Below, piece after piece: positions 38,988-52,200 of a DNA stretch of 64,000 nt. The position numbers and the translations under genes were made by a program. Source of the DNA: Chamaecrista fasciculata (Eukaryota > Streptophyta > Magnoliopsida > Fabales > Fabaceae). Every line of letters begins with the position of its first letter. Positions within the stretch are counted from its first letter, which is position 1. The stretch lies in the NCBI GenBank assembly GCA_003254925.1, contig QANZ01019074.1, forward strand, positions 191,019 to 255,018, read 5' to 3'. Below the pieces are notes generated by a model. That model did no database searches, was not told the origin of the DNA, and worked only from the letters and a program-made list of their open reading frames with translations.

Positions 38988-39294
38988 GAGTAAACTACCA
39001 AATTGGTCCCTGGATTATTGGCTCACTGACAGATTGGTCCCCAAATTTAGAAAATTGACAAATAGGTCCCCAAATTTTTCTAACGAGTCAAATAGGTCCC
39101 TGAATTTTTCTAACGTTAGTCAAATAGGTCCCCGAATAACACGCACAGAAGGACCTATTTGACAAATGTTAGAAAAATTCGGGGACCTATTTGACTCGTT
39201 AGAAAAATTCGGAGACCTATTTGTCAATTTTCTAAATTCGGGGACCAATCTGTCAGCGAGTCAATAATCTAGGGACCAATTTAGTAGTTTACTC
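38988..39294. mobile_element. Near-perfect palindromic MITE, GAGTAAACTA family, 10-bp duplication
   Basis: The 307-bp element starts GAGTAAACTACC and ends GTAGTTTACTC. Each arm has several AATAGGTCCC units at about 30-bp spacing. ATTTTTTTAA flanks it at 38978-38987 and 39295-39304. It lies just 3' of the syntaxin stop codon. Its termini match those of the larger element at 55857-57848. Confidence 0.85.
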
Positions 39295-39725
39295 ATTTTT
39301 TTAATATACTTTTTAATTGATTTGCTTTTAATGGATTCTCTCGAGATAAAATTGCTATTTTTTTTCTTAATTAACATACAAATGAAAGTTAACTTATTAG
39401 TTTAACTTAGTTAAGTGACTTTACTTAAATTTTCTTTTCAATTATTTATATAAAATAGTAGTTGTTGAACAGTAAAGGTCGACAGGGAATCAGGGATAGT
39501 GTTACGAGATTTTTTAAAAGAAGAATGACTGAGTTACAAAATCTGACATCTATTAGGGATCCAATTTTTTCTTTTTTGGATCTTGAGTTACAAAATCTGA
39601 CATCTATTTTAACTTAGTGTATATTATATTATTATATATCCTACTTTCAGTTCACAACGTCCAATTAATAGTTATAGCATAGCATGAGGAAATTGTACCT
39701 AAGAATCTGACCAAACCCTTTTTAA

Positions 39726-40365
39726 GCAGGGAAAAGACTCTTTTGTGCCCCTAACGTTTAGGGTCAATTTCAGTTATGCCCCTAACGTTTATTTTGTGTT
39801 AATTATGCCCCCAATGGGAAACGTTTGTGACAATTATACCCTAACCTCAATTTTTTTGGGCCAAAGTCTTATTTTGGTCTTTCAAGTTTGCTCAAAGTTC
39901 CGTTTTGGTCCCTCAAGTCTCTGGCGAGATACACGGCGGCTCCGACGATTACGAAAACTCCTAATCCAAGGTTTTTTGACCTCCTGACTTCAATGGCGGC
40001 CTTCATTTTGTGAACAAATGATCGAAAATATGATTTTCAGCGATTGTGTAATTTTTCAGTGACTATGTAATTTTTCGGCGACTTGCCAGTCATTTTCTTG
40101 CAAAATGGAGGTCGTCATTAAACTCAGGAGATCAAAAAACCTTGGGTTATGAGTTTCCGTAGTTGTTAGGGCTGCCGTGTATCTCGCCGAAAAGTTCGTC
40201 AAAGACTTGAGGGACCAAAATAGGACTTTGGCCCAAAAAAAAAAATTAAAGTTAAGGTATAATTGACACTACCGTTTCACATTGGGGGCATAACTGACAC
40301 AAAACAAACGTTAGGGGTACAACTGAAACTGACCCCAAACGTTAGGGGCACGAGATGGTGTTTTG
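39726..40365. mobile_element. Palindromic MULE-type element, 9-bp target duplication
   Basis: The left arm (CTCTTTTGTGCCCCTAACG) is repeated in inverse near the right end (CGTTAGGGGCACGAGATGG). CCTTTTTAA flanks it at 39717-39725 and 40366-40374. The arms contain CCCCTAACGTT units and GC-richer inner arms around GCGAGATACACGGC. No transposase is encoded. Confidence 0.8.
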
Positions 40366-40832
40366 CCTTTTTAATATACATGTGTGTATATATATATATA
40401 TTTTCTCCCCCCAGTATGTGAATCAAATCAATAATCTATGCTTATTTATCATCTATAAAACAAGAAACATATAAATGATGATAATAACAACAATTGCAAG
40501 GAGTTGGGTTGCATTGCATCTTATCAAACATGGTGTATGTCTGTATGAGAACAAAAAAATTATGTAACAATATTGAAAGACAAAAAGGAAACAATGATCC
40601 CAAAATTTTTCAAGAAATCAGCTAGTAGTCTACTATGAGGAACCTTAAATAATCTTATATATTCTGATACTATCCATAAACTGACATTTCATATACCAGG
40701 ATGAAACAAAGTCCCTCCCCATTAAATTTCCAAAAGAAAGCAAAAATAGAAGCATGTAAGACAGGAATCCAACTATGAAACTGGATCGCCGGAACAGGGG
40801 CCAACCCAGTGGATGGGGATGGACAGCAGCTA

Positions 40833-43800
40833 CTACAAACTGAAGTCTATCTCAGCTCGTTTTAACACAGCAGTTACTCTACTGTAAAATTCTGGTTCCT
40901 TTTCCCTTATGTCGTCCAGTGTCTGTGACTCATGCTCATCAGCCTGAATAGACAAAGAACTAAATTATGTATCTAAGTAATTTCAGTTAGTGGAAGAGAG
41001 AAATAAAAAATATCATCTAAATAAGTTATCTTCACACAAATTTTGGCAAGTCTAACATAAAGTAAAGGGGAAGCAAGACACTACAATGTGACAAACCAGC
41101 AAAAGGGCATTGCCATTTGACAACTTAAACGATAATTAGTGAAATCTCTCAGCCAGTCTTTTCCCACCCTAGAAGTCGATTGTCATTTTCCGGCATACTT
41201 TGCCAAGTTGCTTATAAGTAGTTCTATGTTTTAGCCTTTTTTTTTTGGTAATATGTTTTAGCTTTTAAACGATCCTCCTGAACAGTATTTTTAGGCTCAA
41301 TATTGAAAGGTAAGAACTTCAAAGTGGCGAAATTAAAAATAGTGCATATATATTTTATATATATTAGAATGAAATTCAGCTTTCACCTATCTTATAAGAG
41401 GAAAAAACCTTAAGGTGACTTCTAGTGTTTGTTACAAGGTTATATAAAGTTCCTTATATATTTGTTACAAGGTTAACCAATAAATAAATGAAATGTGTCA
41501 AAATTTTGGGCATGACCAATTAAGGTACATAGAGAGTATTAAAAAAACCTTTTTGTATGATCAATCATAGAAGAGAAAATATAACAAAAGTTTATGATTA
41601 GAGGAACCTTATAGATATAAAGAACCTAATATAAATTTTTTCCTTTTTAAAATAATGGGAAACCTGATTATGAAACATGGTGAAATCATTGCCATAATGG
41701 TTATGGTATAACAAATTAAACATGATATTTTGAATTTTACATATATCACCTACTTAAATATCTTACAAATAGATTCAGTTTACCTAAGAAATTAAGATCT
41801 GCAGTTACCAAGCATCACCTACCTCTTTGAATTTTAAAAGAATGAGATTTGAAACAGATGCTGGTTTTGTGTGATCCCACCTGAACAGGCAAAGCAGAAA
41901 CACATTAAATGGGAGTTCAACACCGATAGTAAATGAAGATTTACAATGAAAAGAGAAAGAGATCAAAATGTGACATGTGCTTCAGTATTGTAATTCAAAC
42001 TACAATACAACATTTAACTTCTAGATACCGCTACTATTTTAAGTATAGAATTGTGCTAGAAAGAGGTTGAACATATGAGAATTCTAATTCTTTTCTCTCC
42101 ATTTCTCTCCTCTTTCGTCGCCTTGTTCTTTTTCAAACGTAAAATAAAAGTAAAAAGTCAATATTTCATAGATCTCAAACCTAAAAAAGCCCCTTAACCC
42201 TATTGCCTTCCTGAATTCCACAATAATTTTCCTTTCTTTCTTATTTGTAGTGAGGTAGAGGTGGTCGGTATACAAAATTGTCTCAAATGGTTTAGATGAT
42301 GTGGTCAATAATGTTTTCAGCATATGCAATTCGACAGAAAATAAATAAAGTGGAAGTTCAAGATTTAAGAATTCTATGATAGTGTAAGAGAAAAACCAGA
42401 AGTAGATATTCAAATCACTATGGGTAAATGTACTTTGGAAGGAACTGAACTTAGATGTAAAAGAAACAATGCATGTAACCAAAGCATGGAAATGACAGCA
42501 GAGTAAAAAAATTATCCATACCTCACAAGCATTAATTCATTAACTGATCGCCACATTCCTCGGCCAACATCTCTGGCAAACTGCTCTCTAGCACTTCTTC
42601 CATGCCATAATTCTTTGGCAATATACATCACTTCTTCTACATCTACCTATGAAGTAGAAATAAAAATTATTGATAATTATAAACTCCATATGAGGCTGTG
42701 ACACAGATTCACAGACTGGGTACAACCATCTAATATGTATATAGATTATGTTTATCTTACATCACTTCTTCAGCATCTACTTGTTCAGGTGGGATCGCAC
42801 AAAACCAGCATCTGTTTCAAATCTCATTCTTTTAAAATTCAGAGAGGTAGTTAAGTAAAACCGCCATCATATAGGTGAAAGCTTTTTCTATTTTTTTGCC
42901 TTAAAATGCCTATTCATTATCAGTATGTCTATCTGTATGCACAGATGGGGCCTTTTGGGCTAGTAATAAACTGATGTGATCCAACTTGAGATTTCATTTC
43001 TGCTGAAGAGTCAACAGTAGTTTAGTGAAACTTGTAATAGGGCTATGTCTTACTAAACAGTAACCGCATATAGTTAATTAACATAATTTACCAGAACAGG
43101 CAAAGTCCTGACAGTCAAAGGATATGATTGATTCATATAAACATTCAGACTTCTAAGTGGAAGCAGAATTTCTAGATAATTGGCAACCAAACAAAAAAGT
43201 TGTAGTGATATGCTTTGACAAGAAGTTAATGGGGTAAACTCCATACCTGTACTTCCATGGCTGAACCATACAGTGTCTCCTCATGCTCAACAAGGCGCTG
43301 ATGAAGTGTATGGTAATGATCCATGTCAAAATTGACAACAGGTTCTGTTTGAACTTGAAATCCTGCTAGTTGTGTCACAACATAGGAGGCCATTACTTGT
43401 CCAAATATTGCAGGAATGGAGCCCAGCACAGGTATTATACGGACCCTAAAGCCTGGTACAATCTAGCAAGAGAGTAAGGAGTTAGCAGGCAAAGCTACTT
43501 ATAAAAATATACCACTGAATGTTTTGATAACCAATGAGAGATGAACGGACAAAGAAAAACCTATGATAAATTTGTTTGCAATAAGCATTTTAGGTGAATA
43601 ATGCCATTAATTAGATGCCCTTGTTACTAAAGAAAATATTTAAAACCGCTGGGAATAGACAAACAGAAAAGATAATAATCATTAAAGCATAAACTACATT
43701 ACCAAACAATACCAACCAGATTCGTGGCACAATTAGTGGGCAAAAAACTACAAAATCATAATCTCACCTGATAATCTGAAGGGTTTTCCTCTTCTCCACT

Positions 43801-46800
43801 TGGACCTTTAAATGGGAGCAGCTTTACTTTGGGTTTCTCTAAAGAAAATACAACAGGAATGCCACCTTCAATGCCATGATCTTTCTTTAAACGGTGTCTT
43901 ACCTACAAAGGTATTTTATATCTGCTCATTGTCAGTAATGATAACAATAATAATAGAAACAAAGCAAGAAATCATGTTTGTTTTCCTTTTCCTTTTATAA
44001 AGTCACCCACGTTGGTTATGAATACCAGTATTCCTAGTAACACCACAAAGAAGCCAAGCTATCTTGTCTAGATAAATCATGATGCTAGAAACTGGTCTGT
44101 AAAATAATCTGTAGCTCTTTTATGATGTCTAGCATCCTTAGTGCATGTAGGTGCAAATTTATGTAAGCATTTAGCAAGTATATGCGTGCATGTGAGAAAC
44201 ATCAATAGCATACTTTTAGGCTAATAATGGGTTTAGACATACAGCTGACTGACTGAGAAATGGAAAAATAAGTTATGCGAAAAGCTGCCTCAGCAATTAC
44301 TATCTATTGAAGATTCAACAAAATACAATCTAAAAGAAGCATATGCCAGAGCATTACAGCTCGAGATAATGGATCATTTGTAGACTCTCTTAGATCAGCA
44401 ATGCGTATTCTAGTTGGATCAGCTCTGGCACCAGCTCCTGTGGCAGATAGAACCTTCAAACCCCTACGCACACATGCAGCAAGAAGGGCCACCTATTACA
44501 ATAGACAAATCAAGCAATTGAAAATGAATTGATAAATATTAGGTATCTGCATAAGAATGATTGCTAATGATGAGGGACAGATTAGAAAAACATAATTATT
44601 TGTTTTTGGATTTCAGCCTTCTAGGCAGCCAAGCCATCTTGGCACATATACATATATATCTGATTCTGTTTGCAACATTCCCATTAGGATCTCAAAACTT
44701 CGCAATTTTTACATCTTAAGTGTGTAAGCATTCAGGTAAGTTCAAAATCAATTGATATAACATAAATGCAACAAAACTTTTACATTACTAGGTATATTAT
44801 CCATATTAGTAGTAGACATGGACATCTATCGCACCAGGGTATGAATATGATTATGAATGGAAGTTATCAATACTGTAAAACAAGGATCAATTAATAGTGG
44901 TACCTTTGTATCAATATTATCAATACAGTCCAAAACAAAGTCAGGATGGCCCGAAAGAATTTCTTCTTCAGTAGAGGCATCATATAAGAGAACTTTTGCA
45001 TCTATTTGGCACTCTGGAAAGATAGATAAGAAATGCTCCTTAAGGCACTGAGCTTTTGGGATGCCAACATCTGCTCTTGTTGCAACAGCATGTCGATTTA
45101 GTGAAGAAAGAGAAACCTTCTCATTTAATAAATAAATGAGTACATTGTTGTAATAAAGTAGCTATACAGATAATAATGCAAGCAAATATGACAGCAAAAC
45201 TTACAAATACTCCAATTAATTACATGTTGCTACAGCACAAACAAACAAAAAGGAAGGAAAACAGCTTGCAGACTTATTGATTCATACAATGCCATCAATT
45301 ATAGTAAGTTACAACATAGTTTATAAAGGTTGATGTATCTGAAGCTTCAAAAATAAAATTACCAGGAAGATAAAAGCAAAAAAGCCAAGTAAATATAAAC
45401 TTCAATTCAACTCCAGCTTTTTAAACTGATTGTCAATCAAATTTTACATTTTCATTCTTTACACACAGATTTTTAAACTTTTCTTCACCATGATATGCTT
45501 CTCACTGTCTAAGTTGTATAAGTTTAAGGCTCCAGCAACTGAAGAAAGGATGCTCCGAACTAAATTTAAATACTTTTCACTATGTTTGATGATTAATATC
45601 ATAGCACATTTAGAATAGCGCTGTAAGCCAGCAGCATAAAAACCTTCGCTTATGCACTTGACAATTTTAATATCAATGGTAGAGCGTAGAATTATCATAA
45701 AATAGGCATCGGGTAGAGGTTGAACATGAGTAGTTTGAGGTTGTACCAATTAGAAAAGGAAATATTGAACATAAACAAGCAGATCAGTTGCAACCCAAAC
45801 AAAAAGAAAAGAAGAAAATAAAACATTAACAAGCAGATCAGTCAAAGAAAAGAAACCTGATCGAAGTCCACGAGAAGTAGCTTGCCAACCCCTGACCTCA
45901 AAAGCAGAGATGCAGCATGACTACCAACCCCTCCAAGACCAATGACCACAACATATGATGCAGTCACTTTCCTTTGAGATTCAAAGCCAAAGAACTGAAT
46001 GTTTCTATTGACAGCATGGACATTCAAAAAAAAAAAAAAACTGCTGATAAGCAATGATTCAAGAAATGACATCTATCCATGTGCACAGGATATGTCAAGA
46101 ATGTGAATATGTAATATAAATAAATCTAGAGCAATAAATAAATATTTGAAAACTAAATGATGTGTCTTGGCAGTCCAAACCGAAAGACAAGAGAAATTCT
46201 TGCCTTGACATAACATAGAACCCCTAAAATTTGTGATTGCTCTCCGATCAGCTTGCTCACATTATGCAAGCCCAAGAAACATGACATAAATCAATGTAAT
46301 AATGATCACTTAAAGTAAAAGTCTGTTTCAATTGTAAGACTCCAAAAATCAAATCAACCTAACAACAGTTTATTGCCTATCAAAGCCAGCAAGACAATAT
46401 GCATCACAGAAATCTATAATGTCAGATTATATCAAATGTCTAGATACATCAAGAAATTATTCTCCTTATCTTATTAACACATAAGGCCAATATATCGAAG
46501 CATTAGAGCTAATGTTGGCCTATACAATGAGCTACTAGCTAACGCGCTACTAAAATTAAGATCTCACACATGAACCTTTTACAGTTTGACTAAGCAGTTC
46601 CATAATATAAAACATGGTTTGATTAAGAAATAATTTCTTAAATGAGATTGTGTGATTAAACGGCAAAAACTTGATATACCTAGTCAGGTGCTCAGCAACA
46701 ATATCATCACTGAGTATGTCTTCATTGTCATTCTTCTTTCCAGTAATAGTGCATCCCTCTGCACCTATACAAAACCAAAGGCCAATACTAAAACAAAGTA

Positions 46801-47644
46801 TAGAACAGAGGCTTTTATTAATTCTATGGCATAAAAGTAGGTTAGATCAGAGCACAAACTCTAAACTTCCCTCACTATGAGGCATGAGCACTAAACTTAG
46901 GGAATTATCTTAAATTGAGGTATTCCTTCGGTAGAAGTACAAACACCACGAATGTTTGCTTTCATCTTAAAAATAAAAAAGAACAGAAAAGATAACTTTG
47001 TCTCTAAAACTGCAAGTCTGTTTCATTAATGTTTCATATTCCCTCATTTTATGCTATATATTAATATTGATATGGAACGATATAAACAACGAACTTCATT
47101 CAGGCAAAATCATGGACATTATACAAAAACAGGATCAACTGAAACAAAACATGTTTATTACAGCAAGTCACCTACCATTTAACTTTTCATCATCCTTACT
47201 CCATTGCCGTACACCTCGCCTGCAAAAATCATTGTCAGTACCGTTGAGATATAATAATTTGTTTATTTTTTCCCCAACTTTCCACAACGTTGAAAACTCC
47301 TGTTTTCCTATTATCGAAAAGATTTACAGATTGATCCTGATCCAGCCAATCCTAACATTTCCGTATGGTTCAAACTTTCAACTTTTTTAAACCCTACTTT
47401 TTCTCTCAGGAGTCAGGAACCATATTATATTCTATCCGTTACATAAACAATAAAGACGTGAAATAGTTGAGTCGATTATAGTACACAGCACTGTGGTGGT
47501 AAATAAAGTTGCAGAAAAGAGAATGAGAGTGGAAGGAGAAAGAAAGACTGACTTATGTTGAAGAAGCTTGAGAAGAAAGATGGTAGATACAGAGCCCAAG
47601 AGAGCTCCAGCTCCCACCAATGCAACATACTTGGTTCGCTCCAT
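40833..47644 (-). CDS. TcdA: TcdA-like tRNA t6A dehydratase, ThiF/E1 fold (11 exons)
   Basis: The family uses ATP to convert t6A at tRNA position 37 to its cyclic form. Exons in coding order: 47644-47553, 47219-47176, 46764-46680, 46004-45857, 45116-44904, 44492-44358, 43902-43768, 43462-43247, 42646-42522, 41880-41823, 40943-40833. They join in frame to 453 aa. Residues 6-28 are hydrophobic (VALVGAGALLGSVSTIFLLK), a likely membrane anchor, as in the yeast mitochondrial outer-membrane relatives. The ATP site shows GLGGVGSH (96-103), the acidic DFD (120-122) and SSLNRHA (127-133). DCIDNIDTK and TGAGARADPTRI are family blocks. There is no rhodanese domain, which separates it from MOCS3/Uba4. 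The enzymatic role is inferred from the family. Confidence 0.92.
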
Positions 47645-47901
47645 TTGCTTCTATGGAAGACGGACGCTCAAGCCAAACGGAGTCTTCGAGGTTTCAGAAT
47701 CGGCGGCCACACCGTACGCCGCCGGTCTATTTGAGGTTGCCCGGTTCGGTTGGGCCTTCTTCTCTGAATCGCGACGACGTCGGCTAATGACTCGAACCGG
47801 CGGTACTGGTCTGCTTTTGTGGGCCGGAAAATCAAGCCCTTACTAATGCAAACTCACTACTCAGTACTCACTAGTGAGCAGTGATTAGCAAAGCAACAGT
47901 A

Positions 47902-48770
47902 GCCCCTTAAACTTAAACTTATACCCTTCAACTTTCAATTTTGAAAATTATATCCTTAAATTTTAAAGACTTAAGAATTAGATCTTTCCATCCATGTTTT
48001 TTTTACTAAGTGTTAATTGTTGTCATGTCATACTTATAAATAATCAATTTTGATTCTTGGTGATGTCTTATTTAGTGGATTATTTGTAAGTGCTCATTGA
48101 GCCCCGAGACTTACCTGAACCTTCGACTGGGGCATCATCATCTCACCTAAATTTTTAAATACCCAAAAAAAAATCAATTTTTTATCACATCATCAATCCA
48201 AATAAAAGAACATATTTGATGTTAGAGTTTTTCTTATTAAATAATTTACTATATTATGACTTATCTTTTTTAATTTTAATTTTAAAAAAAGTTATTAACT
48301 TTATTAAGATTGATAAGATGACAAAAAAAAAACAAAACACATATAAGAAGGACATGACAATAATTTGTTGTAAATAATTATGTTTGTGACTATTCACATT
48401 TGTCTCTTGGTATTCTCCATGTTTAGAAGTTTGTATTTTCCTTTAGTTTCTCTATGCACATGAATATCTTATTCTTTCATAATGTACATTAATTTAGATT
48501 CATCTCCTTTGTATATCCTTTAGCCTATAAATAGAGGCTTTAGGGTTTGATGTAACGAAGTATTTTCAGTGGAAAATAAGAATTACACTCCTCCTACTTT
48601 TCTCTCAACTTTGAGTACTCTTATACCATATATTTTACAACATAATTAATAATTTAATACCTTATTGAAAAAATGGATGGAAGAATTCAAATCCTAAACT
48701 TTCAAAGTTTAAGGATTTAACTTTTAAAATTAAAAGTGTAAGGACTTAATGACTTAAAATTTAAGGGATC
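47902..48770. mobile_element. Palindromic MULE-like element between divergent genes
   Basis: Left-arm units such as CCCTTAAACTTAAACTTATA and TTCAATTTTGAAAAT recur inverted near 48690-48770 (TTTAAAATTAAAAGTGTAAGG). Boundaries are approximate and I found no clear target duplication. It occupies most of the space between the TcdA-like and ZNF830-like start regions. Confidence 0.5.
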
Positions 48771-49097
48771 TTGTTAAAGAGATGTTATATTAAATCATCA
48801 AGTAAATTTCATCTTATATCTTTGGCTTAATTTTTAATTTAATCTTATATTTTTTTATTATATTTTTTGTCTCATCTCTTCGTAAAAAAAACCTCAAATT
48901 TTATTTTTTGCCAAAGAAAAAAAGATTTGAGCTTCAATCTTTGGGACCTAGAACAACGCCGAAGCTCTCTCATAGTCCGAAACGTCGAAAACAAAGACCT
49001 TCACAGGCTTCCGTCTTACCGGCGTAAGCATTCAGCAATGGAGCGGTAAAAGCACCATGAAAATCACAGGCTAAGCAAAGCCAAAATCCCTATTGCG

Positions 49098-49212
49098 GTA
49101 AGCTTTCTGTGCGAATATCTTTTGCTCAACCGGAAATGTGGTGTTTTACTCAGTATTGAATCTAGCAGTTTTTTTCTTTTTTGTAAAATTGATTTTGATA
49201 CGTCTGCAATAG
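49098..49212 (+). other. Likely 5' UTR intron of the ZNF830-like gene
   Basis: A good donor (ATTGCG/GTAAGC) and acceptor (TGCAATAG/GTATCC) bound 115 bases upstream of the start codon at 49291, in a stretch whose left part (48930-49097) is GC-richer and leader-like. It is inferred from splice signals only. Confidence 0.4.
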
Positions 49213-49290
49213 GTATCCAGGCGTATTCAAAGCGAATCGGTGATAAATACATATTGACACTGATACTGTGGGGAGTTAGCAGAATAGAAA

Positions 49291-52200
49291 ATGGATGCTC
49301 AAGCCAAGAAAAAGGCATTATTTCGTGCTAAATTGAATGCCCAGAAGAAGGAGAAGCGCATTGAATCTCCTCTAGTGAGGTTGGTGTACTCCTATTTGTT
49401 AATTTTGTTGTTTTTTCTGTTAACTTATATTTTGCTACTTGCTTACATTTTGAGTTTGCTACTATCTAAAACGCCCTCAGTCACTTCTCATATTGTTTAT
49501 CATATACTTTTCTTTACATATCACAAATAATATGATTATCCTTTCAAGAGTAGTTTTCTGACCGTGTCTGTCTTTCTGTGGATATACATACAGGTATAAT
49601 GAAGTTGATCAGCCAGTCTGCCGTGTTTGTGATGTTGTTCTGAAGTCTGAGAGTAATTGGGATGCACATCAAATTTCTCGTAAGCATCGTGAGGTGATGA
49701 TAGCTTGCACTCTTCATTATGTTATTCATATCTTGTAACATGTCAAAACATCTCTTGTGCTAGCTTATATTATTCAACACTTAAATTTTTATGCTTACTG
49801 TTTACTGGGTCTTATCATTGTCTAATTTCCTTTCCCTTTGTTTCACATTTATATTTGTCCCTTATGTGAGCTTAAACAAGCCTGACAATAGTCTGTTCCC
49901 TTTTTCTTTTTTTTTTTCTATGACAGGCAATAAGTAATCTCAAAGCTAATGCTGCCCAGCAAAACCAGGCAAAGCCCGTTACTGATACCAAGTTGCCTAA
50001 GCCTAAACCTGAGTATTCTTCAGAATCACATTCTAAAATGCCTAATCAATCGCAAGAAGGTCCTAAATTCCCATCATCATCTGTGCTTCCACCAGATTTT
50101 TTCAATAACAATGATCCTAGAAAGCCAAAATCAGGTGAGATTTAGTGTAGAGAAATGAAGTTGTGCATTTATGATCTTTTTTGTGGGATAAAAGTCTTTA
50201 ATTAGTCCTGTCCATGCAAACATACACAATCCCCACATAGACAAAAATATTTATATGTATACATTTATTTTTTAAACACTTTTCGGTTACATGCAACAAT
50301 AGATGTGGTATCTATCTTTTGTTTTTTTGTTTTTTTTCTGTTGTATAATAACATTTTGCTTCTTCCTCTCATTCTCCTTTTTTATTAAAGGTAGCGTTAC
50401 TGATTAGCTGAGTGCTGAAACTGGCTTCTGTGGGTTATGAAAATGTTGTGAAAATAGGGAAAACTAGTTAGGGAGAAAACGAGGAACCAAACCAAATATT
50501 TTATTGAAAGGCTCAAAGCAGGTGTACATAACTCTGATCATTCCATCTCAATATATACTAATACTAATAGTATAATACTGTAGCCACACCAAGATGCATA
50601 TACCCTTTACTTTTGCTGCGCTACTGTTAACTCTTTACTTAACCAAAATGGAATGCCCAAATCCTTAATACCTCTTAACAGGACACACTCCAAATAACAA
50701 TTTTCTGAACTTATTGTAATTTCTTATATCCTTAGTACCTCTTCATGGAATTCACGATGCTCAATATGTGATCTTTGATGAGTTTGTACTTATTGTCCCA
50801 TTTGCACGTTAGAATACTCTTAGCTTTCTTGTTGTTGCTTCATGTACTTTGATGACTGTGAAACTTTTGTGCACTTAACTGTTTCCTTCTTAAGTAGTAG
50901 TTGACGAATTGAACACATTGTTTGCTTGCAGAGAAGGACCATGATTCAGATAAAGCTGGTTTGTATAGCAATAATGTAGCGAAGCCAAAGGGAAGTCAAG
51001 CTGTAATGGAGATTAAGCAGGCATCAGGCAAGACTGCTGACACGGAGGTCAAGCAAGTACAAGGGGTTCTTCCTGAAGGCTTTTTTGATAACAAGGACGC
51101 AGATATGCGCGCTCGTGGCATAAAACCTGTTAAGCCAGATGTCAAGTAGGTTATTGCTTCATGATTTCTTTCCATTTGTACTACTCTATTATTTGTTGTT
51201 GCTGTTGTTTCTATATTGTTATTTAGTGTTGGTTTGGTTGCTTGAATTAGAGGCTTCTTATGATGCAATCGGCTGCATAAAGAAAGAGTGGAATCTAAAA
51301 TATCACAATTTATGAAAATCAATTATAATGATAGTCTAAAATTATTAAATTGAAGGGGGTTATTTGCCAGTTGTCGCAAGTTAGAAGTTCAAGGGGTTAA
51401 TTGCTTAAATTGAGACCATTGGGGCTCATTTGCCAAAAGATCATGGTTGAAATGGGGTTTTCCAGTTTTGGGCTCCCTTTTAATGTTGTTGTTCTATTAT
51501 TCTATTGTATAAGTTAGAACTTTGAACCCATAAATCATTCAAAATATTGCTATTATTGCTCTTCCAATAAAAGCACTGGTATATAGTAGGTAGATGAATT
51601 GGCTGCTATCTTCAGGTTTTTTTGGGTGGCATAGTTGGGATCGGTGGTTCAAAGGTGGTAGTATAATTGCTTTTGAATGTTAGACACGATGCCAAATTGT
51701 CTTCTCAATTTTTGCCTGATTTTTCTTATTTGGTTTAATATAATTTCTTGAAAGTGTTGGAGAAGGCAGAATAGTATCTAGGCTGCTTCATTGTAACATG
51801 TGACATATGCAATACTTGACCAAAGATATTATCAAATAAAATGTCAGAAAGTGTTGGAGTATGCTAAACCAATCACTTCTATGTAATGACGTAAATAGGT
51901 CCCTAAGATTACAAAAATAGGAATCATACCTTTAATTTGGCTCTAACTGTTGTACACTATGTTGATTTCTGAACTATGTACTAAAGCTGTTGCCTGGCAG
52001 AGTTGTTTGAAGAAATTTTAGAGAGAAACCAAAGTTATGGAATTAGGAAACAAGATAATGATCAAAATGATTTCCAAGCCCCCAAATCAGTAGTACCCAA
52101 AGAACCAGGTGGCAGGGCCTTGTAGTCTTCTTTCCACGCCATGTTCTTGAACTGGAAAGATCTGACTTTGTACCATATAGTCACTTTGCAAGCTCTATAT

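Noticed and set aside
42084-42482. 132-codon minus-strand frame in the TcdA-like gene
   Set aside because: It lies within intron 9 and is not needed to join exons 9 and 10, which already keep frame.
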